DNA from: DASVBJ01 sp036375895
GTDB taxonomy: Bacteria > Actinomycetota > Actinomycetes > JACCUZ01
Direction: 5' to 3'
DNA length: 23,542 bases
Assembly (NCBI GenBank): GCA_036375895.1
Contig: DASVBJ010000010.1
Span: 1 to 23,542, forward strand
The notes under the pieces: model-generated
The model's database searches: none
Told to the model about the DNA's origin: nothing
The model's input: only the letters and a program-made list of their open reading frames with translations
Shown here: piece by piece, positions 1 through 7,601 of the stretch
Layout: each line of letters opens with the position of its first letter
How positions within the stretch are numbered: the first letter of the stretch is position 1
Translations under genes and position numbers: made by a program

Positions 1-1645
<1,645 letters not shown>

Positions 1646-1675
1646 CGAACCGGGGCGGGTCGCCCCGTCCCTCCT
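1646..1675 (-). promoter_or_regulatory. ftsH ribosome-binding site with bridging hairpin
   Basis: Reading the minus strand: AGGAGG (1675-1670), GA, a perfect 7-bp stem CGGGGCG/CGCCCCG (1667-1661 and 1657-1651) with an ACC loop, then GTTCG and the ATG. Linear Shine-Dalgarno to ATG distance is 24 nt; if the hairpin is folded the effective spacing falls to 7 nt, which is ideal. The sequence is seen directly; the translational role is inference. Confidence 0.6.
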
Positions 1676-1769
1676 GCCGAACGTGGGTTAGTGAGTCTCG
1701 AAGGTACACCGCAGCGTGCGCACGCAGCACCACAACGGGTGCCCGCCGCCGCTCCGGGGCCTGGCTGAT

Positions 1770-1788
1770 GCCCTCACAACGCTCTCAC
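1770..1788 (+). promoter_or_regulatory. Putative response-regulator operator upstream of ftsH
   Basis: GCCCTCAC-AAC-GCTCTCAC, two CTCAC half sites with an 11-bp period. It matches the element in the response regulator/dedA intergenic region at 16 of 19 bases. It lies 125 bp upstream of the ftsH ATG and 38 bp beyond the hpt stop. In the ftsH direction it reads as the reverse complement. OmpR/PhoB-family regulators bind 11-bp direct repeats, so binding by the regulator encoded at 3401-4072 is a reasonable inference, not shown. Confidence 0.45.
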
Positions 1789-1825
1789 GAACCCCGATAG
1801 TTCCGTCTCCCTGCCCGCTGGCGGC

Positions 1826-2380
1826 TCAGCCGGAGTAGACGTGCGACGCCAGGGTGCCGACAAATGGCACGTTGCGGTAGCGCTCCGCGTAGTCGAGCCC
1901 GTAGCCGATGACGAACTCGTTGGGGATGTCGAAACCGACGTACCGGACAGGCACGTCCACCTTGGCGGCCTCCGGCTTGCGCAGCAGCGTGCAGACGGAC
2001 ACCGACGCGGGACCCCGCGAGCCCAGGTTGGCCATCAGCCAGGAGAGGGTCAGGCCGGAGTCGATGATGTCCTCGACGATCAGGACGTGCTTTCCGGAGA
2101 TGTCCCGGTCCAGGTCCTTGAGGATGCGCACGACGCCGGAGGACTTGGTGCCCGACCCGTACGACGAGACCGCCATCCAGTCCATGGTGACGGGCGAGCT
2201 GAGCGCGCGGGCCAGGTCGGCCATCACCATGACGGCACCCTTCAGCACCCCCACGAGCAGCAGGTCGCGCCCCTCGTAGTCGGCGTCGATCTCGGCGGCC
2301 ATCTCGCGTAGCCGCGCGGCGATCTGCTCCTCGCTGATGAGCACCTTCTCGAGGTCGGTGCCGAGGTCCTTCTCGTCCAC
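1826..2380 (-). CDS. hpt: Hypoxanthine (guanine) phosphoribosyltransferase
   Basis: Purine salvage enzyme that transfers phosphoribosyl from PRPP to hypoxanthine or guanine, giving IMP or GMP. 184 residues with this start, typical of the family. Visible signatures are the LLVGVLKGAVMVMADLA loop at 41-57, the SSYGSGT flexible-loop region at 72-78, and the PRPP-binding motif IVEDIIDSGLT at 101-111 with the two acidic residues E103 and D104; the C-terminal base-binding part GFDIPNEFVIGYGLDY follows at 149-164. I chose the GTG at 2380 because AGGAG lies 11 nt upstream and the protein then starts MDEKDLGTDL like other actinobacterial Hpt. A GTG at 2404 would add eight residues but has no Shine-Dalgarno. 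It sits downstream of tilS (42 bp gap) in the conserved tilS-hpt-ftsH order. Confidence 0.96.
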   Translation of the reverse strand: MDEKDLGTDLEKVLISEEQIAARLREMAAEIDADYEGRDLLLVGVLKGAVMVMADLARALSSPVTMDWMAVSSYGSGTKSSGVVRILKDLDRDISGKHVLIVEDIIDSGLTLSWLMANLGSRGPASVSVCTLLRKPEAAKVDVPVRYVGFDIPNEFVIGYGLDYAERYRNVPFVGTLASHVYSG

Positions 2381-2422
2381 GAGCGCTCGCTCTCCTGTCG
2401 CCACGGCCCATCGGGCCGGCCC

Positions 2423-3388
2423 TCACGTGCGGGTGAGGAGCAGCCTGCCATACCGCCGCGTGACCGCGACCCGACCGGGGAGGTGCAGCGGCCCCTGGCC
2501 GTGCCAGGCGGTGACCAGCCGGTCGACCTCCGCGACGTGGGCAGCGGTGAGGTCCGAGGACGGCGCGCCGCTCGCGAGCACCGCCGCGCGCAGCACCCGG
2601 GTGCGGACCGCGGCGGGCAGTGCGGCCAACGCCGCCACGTCCAGGCCCTCGCCGCCCTCGGCGGCCCGCTCTGCGGCCTCGCGCGCCCAGCCGTCCAGGG
2701 CGTCGGCGTCGGCCCGCAGCAGGTCCGCGGTACGAGCGAGCGCGGCCGCCACGCCGGGCCCCAGCGCGGCCTCGAGTGCCGGCATCGCCTCGTGCCGCAC
2801 CCGGGACCGGGCGTAGGCCGGGTCCGCGTTGTGCGGGTCGTCCCACACGGTCAGCCCGGCGCAGGCGGCCCGCGCCGTGGCCCGGTCCAGGCCGAGCAGC
2901 GGGCGCCGGTACCGTCCCGACACCGCCGCCATGCCGGCGAGCGAACGGGCCCCGGACCCCCGCGCCAGGCCCAGCAGCACGGTCTCGGCCTGGTCGTCAC
3001 GGGTGTGGCCGAGCAGCACCGCCGCCGCGCCGTGGGCGCCGGCCGCCGCGTCGAGGGCGGCGTAGCGCGCGGCGCGGGCGGCACCCTCCGGGCCGCCCTC
3101 GTGGCCCACCGTCACCGTGCGGACCTCGACCGGGTCGAGCCCCAGGTCGCGCAGGGATCGGGCCACCGCGGCGGCCCGGGTGGCCGACTCCGCCTGGAGT
3201 CCGTGGTCGACCGTCACCCCGCCGGCGAGCAGCCCCGCCCGCGGCGCGACGAACGCCACGGCAGCGGCCAGCGCGACCGAGTCGGCGCCGCCGCTGCAGG
3301 CGACCAGCACGAGGTCGCCCGGTGCGAGGTCGGCGAGCCCCCGGCGTACGGCGGCACGGACCGCGGCGACGGCGGCAGGCGGACCCAT
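2423..3388 (-). CDS. tilS: tRNA(Ile)-lysidine synthase
   Basis: Modifies C34 of the CAU-anticodon isoleucine tRNA to lysidine, switching both charging and codon reading to AUA; essential in most bacteria. 321 residues, the short form common in actinobacteria that lacks the extra C-terminal domains of the E. coli enzyme. The PP-loop ATP-pyrophosphatase signature SGGADS is at 32-37. GHTRDDQAETVLLGLARGSG in the middle of the PP-loop domain is the second family signature, followed by the RPLLGL segment and the NADPAYARSRVRHEAMPAL substrate-binding region. Start ATG at 3388 has only a poor Shine-Dalgarno; the gene begins 12 nt after the stop of the response regulator gene, so translation may depend on coupling or co-transcription with it. 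This puts an essential tRNA enzyme directly behind a regulator gene, which is not the usual tilS neighbour. Confidence 0.94.
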   Translation of the reverse strand: MGPPAAVAAVRAAVRRGLADLAPGDLVLVACSGGADSVALAAAVAFVAPRAGLLAGGVTVDHGLQAESATRAAAVARSLRDLGLDPVEVRTVTVGHEGGPEGAARAARYAALDAAAGAHGAAAVLLGHTRDDQAETVLLGLARGSGARSLAGMAAVSGRYRRPLLGLDRATARAACAGLTVWDDPHNADPAYARSRVRHEAMPALEAALGPGVAAALARTADLLRADADALDGWAREAAERAAEGGEGLDVAALAALPAAVRTRVLRAAVLASGAPSSDLTAAHVAEVDRLVTAWHGQGPLHLPGRVAVTRRYGRLLLTRT

Positions 3389-3400
3389 CGGCGGCGGCGC

Positions 3401-4072
3401 TCAGGAGGCGCGGAGGCGGTAGCCGACGCCCCGCACGGTCTCGATGTCCGCCCGGTCGAACGGCCGGTCGACCTTGTCCCGCAGGTAGCGCACGTAGACG
3501 TCGACCACGTTGGACCCGCCTTCGTAGGCGAAGTCCCACACGTGCTCGATGAGGTAGGTGCGGCTCAGGACCTCGCCCGGGTGGCGCATCAGCTCCTGGA
3601 GCAGGGCGAACTCCTTCGGGGTCAGCTCGACCGCCGCCGAGCCCCGGGTCACCTCGTGGTTGACCGGGTCGAGGGTGAGGTCGCCCACCCGCAGCACGAC
3701 CGGCCGCTCCCGCGGCTCGCGGCGCGTGATGGCCCGCAGCCGTGCCTGCAGCTCGGCCAGCGCGAACGGCTTCGTCAGGTAGTCGTCGGCGCCCGCGTCG
3801 AGGCCCCGCACCCGGTCGGTCACCGCGTCGCGGGCGGTGAGCATGAGCACCGGCGCCCAGCAGCCCTCGGAGCGCAGCCGGCGGCACACCTCGAAGCCGT
3901 CCGGGGCCGGGATCATCGCGTCCAGGACGATGCCGTCGTACGGGTTCGCCCGGGCGTGCCACAACGCCTCGGAGCCGCTGTCGGCGAGGTCGACGGCGTA
4001 GCCCTCGCGCAGCAGCGCGCGCTGCAGCACCGATGCCATGGCGGGGTCGTCCTCGACGACGAGCAGCCGCAT
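3401..4072 (-). CDS. OmpR/PhoB-family response regulator
   Basis: Two-component DNA-binding regulator, 223 residues. The receiver domain (1-115) has the acidic pocket E7/D8/D9, the phosphoacceptor D51 in VLDAMIP, T79 and the conserved K101 in LTKPF. The C-terminal winged helix (about 125-220) has the typical LTPKEFALLQELMRHPGEVLSR start and the VDVYVRYLRDKVDRP recognition helix region. Its probable partner is the histidine kinase at 4802-6169, although dedA lies between them on the other strand. The ATG at 4072 is preceded by the hexamer TAGGCT with only 6 nt between, which is the arrangement of a leaderless mRNA. The 11-bp direct repeat upstream suggests autoregulation. The signal it responds to is unknown. 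Confidence 0.94.
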   Translation of the reverse strand: MRLLVVEDDPAMASVLQRALLREGYAVDLADSGSEALWHARANPYDGIVLDAMIPAPDGFEVCRRLRSEGCWAPVLMLTARDAVTDRVRGLDAGADDYLTKPFALAELQARLRAITRREPRERPVVLRVGDLTLDPVNHEVTRGSAAVELTPKEFALLQELMRHPGEVLSRTYLIEHVWDFAYEGGSNVVDVYVRYLRDKVDRPFDRADIETVRGVGYRLRAS

Positions 4073-4078
4073 GCCGCC

Positions 4079-4084
4079 AGCCTA
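4079..4084 (-). promoter_or_regulatory. Putative -10 element of a leaderless response-regulator transcript
   Basis: TAGGCT (matching TANNNT) on the minus strand, followed by GGCGGC and then the ATG at 4072. Transcription starting 7 nt after the hexamer would begin at the A of the start codon. Leaderless mRNAs of this layout are common in actinobacteria. No good -35 is visible; the direct repeat lies upstream instead, consistent with an activator-dependent promoter. Confidence 0.4.
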
Positions 4085-4104
4085 TGGCCGGTCGGGCGGC
4101 GACG

Positions 4105-4123
4105 GCTCTCACGGCGCTCTCAC
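4105..4123 (+). promoter_or_regulatory. Putative operator of the two-component regulator (11-bp direct repeat)
   Basis: GCTCTCAC-GGC-GCTCTCAC: two identical octamers with an 11-bp period, in the 103-bp gap between the divergent regulator gene and dedA. In the dedA direction, 11 nt separate the repeat from CACGAT (4135-4140), a possible weak -10; this is the spacing seen in PhoB-type activated promoters. A variant of the element lies upstream of ftsH. Binding is inferred from architecture and location only. Confidence 0.55.
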
Positions 4124-4175
4124 CGGCGGCGGGCCACGATGGGTACGCCGGGTGGAGCACCGGGAGGAGGACGCC

Positions 4176-4805
4176 GTGACCGCCATCGCCACCGCGATCC
4201 TGCACCTGCCCGCGGCCCTGGTGCTGGTGCTGGCGTTCCTGCTGCCCGCCCTCGAGGCGTCGCTGCTCTTCGGCCTCGTGGTGCCGGGCGAGATCGCCGT
4301 CCTGCTCGCCGGGGTGACGGCCCACCAGGGCAGCCTGCCGCTGTGGGCGGTGATCGTCGTGGCCGTGGCCGGCGCCGTCGTCGGCGACAACACCGGCTAC
4401 CTGCTGGGGCGCCGCTTCGGCCGGCGCCTGGTCAGTCGGCTGCCGCGACGGCTCGTCCCGCCCGAGCACCTCGAGCGCGGCGAGGCCCTGCTGCGGCGGC
4501 TGGGCGGGCGGGCGGTGCTCGTCGGGCGCTTCACCGCGGCGCTGCGGGCCCTGGTGCCCAGCCTGGCCGGCATGAGCGGCGTGCGCTACCGGGAGTTCAC
4601 CCTCTACAACTTCGTCGGCGGCCTGGTCTGGGCCGGCGGCGTCGCCGTGCTCGGCTTCCTGGCGGGCGCGAGCTACCGGGTCGTCGAGCACCGGCTGGGC
4701 CTCGGCAGCGCGGCCCTGCTGGCCGTGCTGATCGTCGCAGGGGCTGTCGTCGGCCTGCGGGCCCGCCGGCTCCGCCGCCGCAACGGTCTCGGCGTGCCGG
4801 TCTAG
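4176..4805 (+). CDS. DedA-family integral membrane protein (VTT domain)
   Basis: 209 residues, polytopic membrane protein of the DedA/VTT family, members of which act in undecaprenyl-phosphate or phospholipid translocation and in envelope homeostasis. Family landmarks: acidic residue plus PGE at E27 and 37-39, GDNTGY at 70-75, GRFTAALR at 117-124 (the two conserved arginines R118 and R124), P128, AG at 131-132, N145 and W152 in the FxxYNFVGGLVWAGG segment. The N-terminal hydrophobic stretch (about 8-45), 55-72, 145-168 and 178-196 are membrane segments. Start GTG at 4176 has GGGAGGAGG five bases upstream; an open frame further upstream has no support. It stands alone on the plus strand between the regulator and kinase genes, divergent from the former and convergent with the latter, sharing a CTAG stop overlap. 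Its placement suggests it belongs to the same regulatory unit. Confidence 0.92.
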   Translation: MTAIATAILHLPAALVLVLAFLLPALEASLLFGLVVPGEIAVLLAGVTAHQGSLPLWAVIVVAVAGAVVGDNTGYLLGRRFGRRLVSRLPRRLVPPEHLERGEALLRRLGGRAVLVGRFTAALRALVPSLAGMSGVRYREFTLYNFVGGLVWAGGVAVLGFLAGASYRVVEHRLGLGSAALLAVLIVAGAVVGLRARRLRRRNGLGVPV

Positions 4806-6169
4806 CCGACGACCGGGATCGACAGGGTCACCCGCGCTCCCCCGAGCCGGCTGCCGTTGTCGGCCGCGGCGGACCCGCCGTGGGCACGCACGATCGCCGC
4901 GACGATGGCGAGGCCCAGGCCGGCGCCTCCGCCGCGGCGGGTGCGCGCCACGTCGCCGCGGGTGAAGCGCTCGAACGCGGCGGGCAGCAGGTCGGGCGGG
5001 AAGCCCGGGCCGTCGTCCTCGACCTGCACGAGGAGCCGCCCGGCCGGGGCGGCCACGTCCACCCGCACGTGCCGGGCGCCGGCGGCCGCGCTGTTGGCCA
5101 CCAGGTTGCCGATCGCCCGTTCCATCCCGAGCCGCTCGAGCCGCGCGGTCACCGGCTGCCCGGTCGCCGTGACCTCGAGGCCGTCGCGCGACAGCCGCGC
5201 CGCGACCTCCTGCGCGAGACCCAGCACCGGCACGGCCGCACGCTCCACCGGCCCGCCGGCCTCCTCCCGCGCGAGCACCAGCAGGTCCTCGGCGAGCACG
5301 GAGAGCCGCTCGCACTCGCGCAGCGCGGCCCGCAGGGACCGCTCCACCTCGGCAGGGTCGTCGACCGCGGCCAGCGCAAGCTCGAGCTCCCCTCGGAGCA
5401 CGGCCAGCGGAGTCCGCAGCTCGTGGCTGGCGTCGTCGACGAACGCGCGCTCCCGGTCGAAGGCCACCTCCAGCCGGTGCAGCATCCCGGCCAGGGTCCG
5501 CCCCAGGTGCGCGATCTCGTCGTGTCCCGCAATGTGCGGCAGCGGCCGCGGCCGCCCGGCCTCGGCGATCTCCTCGGCCTCGGCGGCGAGCAGGTCCACC
5601 GGTCGTAGCGCGGCCGAGAGCACCGACCGCCCGGCGAGCGCCACGACGAGCACGAGCAGCGGGATGGTGACCCCGATCACCAGCAGCACCCGGCGCCGGG
5701 CGTCCTCGGCCGGGCTCTGCGAGGCCGCGACCGCGACGACCACGTCGTGCCCGCCGACGCGGGCCGGGCGCGCGAGCACCCGCAGGCCGTCCTCGACGCC
5801 TTCCCGGGGGTCGGGCACGTCCAGCGTCGCCTGCCGCTCCCGCGCGGCGGCCACCTGCGCCGGGGTGAGCAGCGGCCGGTCGAGGGACCGCGACGACCCG
5901 AGCAGGGCCCCGTCGGTGGCGTAGACCTGGGCCAGCGGGTCCTCGGCCGGCACCTCCAGACCGGTCTCCTGCAGCCCCGCCACCAGGTCGTCGGCACGCA
6001 CGGCGAGCCCGTCGTCGATCGCGGCCTTCAGCTGGATGGCCAGGGCGAGGTAGAGGCCTCCGAGCGCGACGACCAGCACGACCGCGGCGCCGACCACCAT
6101 CACCAGCGTCAGCCGGTCCTTGACCGATCGCGGCCGCACCCGGTTCAGGACGCGCGGCACGGGCGGCAC
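4802..6169 (-). CDS. Sensor histidine kinase (HAMP-HisKA-HATPase)
   Basis: 455 residues with this start. Two membrane segments at about 21-46 and 161-181 bracket a 115-residue extracytoplasmic sensor domain without a recognisable fold. A HAMP region follows (about 182-236), then the phosphoacceptor helix with H249 in DDASHELRTPLA, the N box AIGNLVANSA (352-361), the G1 box EDDGPGF (384-390) and the G2 box GGAGLGLAI (414-422). All catalytic boxes are intact. Probably phosphorylates the OmpR-type regulator at 3401-4072; the pairing is inferred from proximity. The GTG at 6169 is the longest start; no clear Shine-Dalgarno distinguishes it from the GTG three codons later. It follows the DUF2342 metalloprotease gene by 31 nt, so the two may be co-transcribed. 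Its stop overlaps that of dedA. Confidence 0.93.
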   Translation of the reverse strand: MPPVPRVLNRVRPRSVKDRLTLVMVVGAAVVLVVALGGLYLALAIQLKAAIDDGLAVRADDLVAGLQETGLEVPAEDPLAQVYATDGALLGSSRSLDRPLLTPAQVAAARERQATLDVPDPREGVEDGLRVLARPARVGGHDVVVAVAASQSPAEDARRRVLLVIGVTIPLLVLVVALAGRSVLSAALRPVDLLAAEAEEIAEAGRPRPLPHIAGHDEIAHLGRTLAGMLHRLEVAFDRERAFVDDASHELRTPLAVLRGELELALAAVDDPAEVERSLRAALRECERLSVLAEDLLVLAREEAGGPVERAAVPVLGLAQEVAARLSRDGLEVTATGQPVTARLERLGMERAIGNLVANSAAAGARHVRVDVAAPAGRLLVQVEDDGPGFPPDLLPAAFERFTRGDVARTRRGGGAGLGLAIVAAIVRAHGGSAAADNGSRLGGARVTLSIPVVG

Positions 6170-6200
6170 AGGGCGAGGGTACGGCGGGGCGGGCCGCCGC

Positions 6201-7283
6201 TCAGTCGCCGACCCGCCGCGTCCAGGCCGCCGGGTCGGCGAGCTCGGCGCGGGTCGGGAGGTTCTCCGCGCGCTCCCAGACGCGGTTGAACCCGGTCATG
6301 CCGACCAGGTCGACGGCACCGCGGACGAACCGCTCGCCGTCGCGGTACTGGCGCAGCTTGGCGTCCAGGCCGAGCAGTCGGCGGACCGCCTGCTCGAGAC
6401 GGGTGGCGTCCTGGCGTCGGCGCTGGAACGAGCGCCGGATCTCGGCAACGGAGGGGATGACGCCCGGGCCGACGCCGTCCATGACGAAGTCGGCATGTCC
6501 CTCGAGCAGTGACATCAGGGCGGTGATGTGGTCGAGCATCTCGCGCTGCGCCGGAGACTGCACGGCCTCGACGAGCGAGGTGCCCTCGGCATCGCCCTCG
6601 CCCCGCAGGGCGTCGTAGGCCGCCCCGATCCCGGCGCGCAGCCGACGCGCGATCGCCGCCGGGTCGACGTCGGTGGCGTCGACGTAGGCGCGCACGAGGC
6701 CCATGACGTGCCCGCGCAGCCACGGCACCGCGCCGAACTGCACCCGGTGGGTCTCCTCGTGCAGGCAGACCCAGAGGCGGAAGTCGCTCGGGTCGACGCC
6801 CATCTCCCGCTCGGTCGCGACGATGTTGGGTGCGACGAGGAGCAGCCGCCCGGGCGTCGCCTCGGGGTCGCTGCCGTACGGCGGGAAGAGCTCGTACTGG
6901 CCGAGCACCTTGGTGGCGAGGAAGGCCAGCAGCGACCCGGTCTGCACTCCCGTCACGCGCGAGCCGACCGCCCCGACGGTGCCCGTCGCGGGACCGCGCC
7001 GGCTGGCCAGCTTCTCGACGAGCGGCTCCAGCACGGTGCGAAAGCCGGAGGCGTTGGCCCGGATCCAGCCCGGCCGGTCGATGACAGCGACGGCCGCACC
7101 GTCCGCCGACGGCGCCTCGAGTCCGGTGTGGTCACGGACGTGCCGCTCGGCCTGCTCGGCGTACCGCCGCAGGTCGGCCACCGCCGAGCGCGCCTCCTCC
7201 CGGGACACGCTGGGGCCGGGCCGCACCAGCCGGGTCGCCGTGGTCACGGCGAGGTCCCAGTCGACCATCGCGGAGGAGTTCAT
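6201..7283 (-). CDS. Zinc-dependent metalloprotease, DUF2342 / coenzyme F420-associated family
   Basis: 360 residues, an actinobacterial family annotated as putative zinc hydrolase because of the HExxH motif, here HEETH at 175-179 in WVCLHEETHRVQF. It co-occurs with F420-producing genomes and habitually sits beside dac and tilS, as here; the substrate is unknown. The N-terminal MVDWDLAVTTATRLVRPGP and the central VSRVTG.QTG..L..L..KVLGQYE region are typical; no signal peptide or membrane segment is seen. A further conserved segment LLEGHADFVMDGVG (around 240-253) supplies another H/E pair that may complete the metal site. Start ATG at 7283 has only a weak Shine-Dalgarno; an in-frame ATG at 7268 is an alternative. 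Upstream lies a strong hairpin that separates it from the GPGG microprotein gene. Confidence 0.88.
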   Translation of the reverse strand: MNSSAMVDWDLAVTTATRLVRPGPSVSREEARSAVADLRRYAEQAERHVRDHTGLEAPSADGAAVAVIDRPGWIRANASGFRTVLEPLVEKLASRRGPATGTVGAVGSRVTGVQTGSLLAFLATKVLGQYELFPPYGSDPEATPGRLLLVAPNIVATEREMGVDPSDFRLWVCLHEETHRVQFGAVPWLRGHVMGLVRAYVDATDVDPAAIARRLRAGIGAAYDALRGEGDAEGTSLVEAVQSPAQREMLDHITALMSLLEGHADFVMDGVGPGVIPSVAEIRRSFQRRRQDATRLEQAVRRLLGLDAKLRQYRDGERFVRGAVDLVGMTGFNRVWERAENLPTRAELADPAAWTRRVGD

Positions 7284-7317
7284 CTGGTCACCGTACGTCG
7301 TCGGGGGCCGGGACGCC

Positions 7318-7358
7318 GGTGGGCCCGGGCGGGTCGTTGCCGACCGCCCGGGCCCACC
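7318..7358 (-). terminator. Strong GC hairpin, probable terminator after the GPGG gene
   Basis: A perfect 13-bp stem (GGTGGGCCCGGGC 7318-7330, GCCCGGGCCCACC 7346-7358) with a 15-nt loop that can pair further. It lies 27 bp beyond the GPGG stop codon and 35 bp before the metalloprotease start. No T-run follows, as usual for many actinobacterial terminators. Works equally well on either strand by structure. Confidence 0.7.
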
Positions 7359-7384
7359 GGGTCAGAGGTGAAACGCCTGATGCG

Positions 7385-7528
7385 TCAGGTGAAGATGCTG
7401 ACGCCGCCGGGACCGACGAGCAGTCCGACGATGATGAGCGCAATGCCCATCAGGACCTGGCCGCGTACGAGGGTCACGATCCCCCAGACGACCAGAATCA
7501 CCGCCAGGAGCCACAAAAGAAATGCCAT
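7385..7528 (-). CDS. GPGG-motif small membrane protein
   Basis: A 47-residue protein: MAFLLWLLAVILVVWGIVTL followed by VRGQVLMG, a second hydrophobic stretch IALIIVGLLV and the end GPGGVSIFT. This matches the actinobacterial GPGG-motif small membrane protein type; function unknown. Two membrane segments (about 2-20 and 26-38) join through a short basic turn. The ATG at 7528 is well supported by AAGGAGG seven bases upstream; a longer frame to 7747 would run into dac and is not credible. It lies 73 bp downstream of dac and is closed by its own hairpin terminator, so it looks like a separately controlled unit. Confidence 0.8.
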   Translation of the reverse strand: MAFLLWLLAVILVVWGIVTLVRGQVLMGIALIIVGLLVGPGGVSIFT

Positions 7529-7565
7529 GTTGTCCGCCTCCTTCCGGACCGCATGGTTCCCCGGC

Positions 7566-7593
7566 GTCACCGGCTCAATCTCCCGGCGGTGAC
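7566..7593. repeat. Inverted repeat between dac and the GPGG gene
   Basis: GTCACCG (7566-7572) and CGGTGAC (7587-7593), a perfect 7-bp inverted repeat around a 14-nt spacer. It follows the dac stop by 9 bp and precedes the GPGG start by 38 bp, so it could be a dac terminator or an operator for the microprotein gene. Nothing in the sequence decides between these. Confidence 0.4.
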
Positions 7594-7601
7594 CAAACTT
7601 T

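Noticed and set aside
2483..5608. Very long open frame on the plus strand opposite tilS, the regulator and the kinase
   Set aside because: It is an Arg/Gly/Pro/His-rich antisense shadow of well-supported minus-strand genes caused by high GC, with no family motifs.
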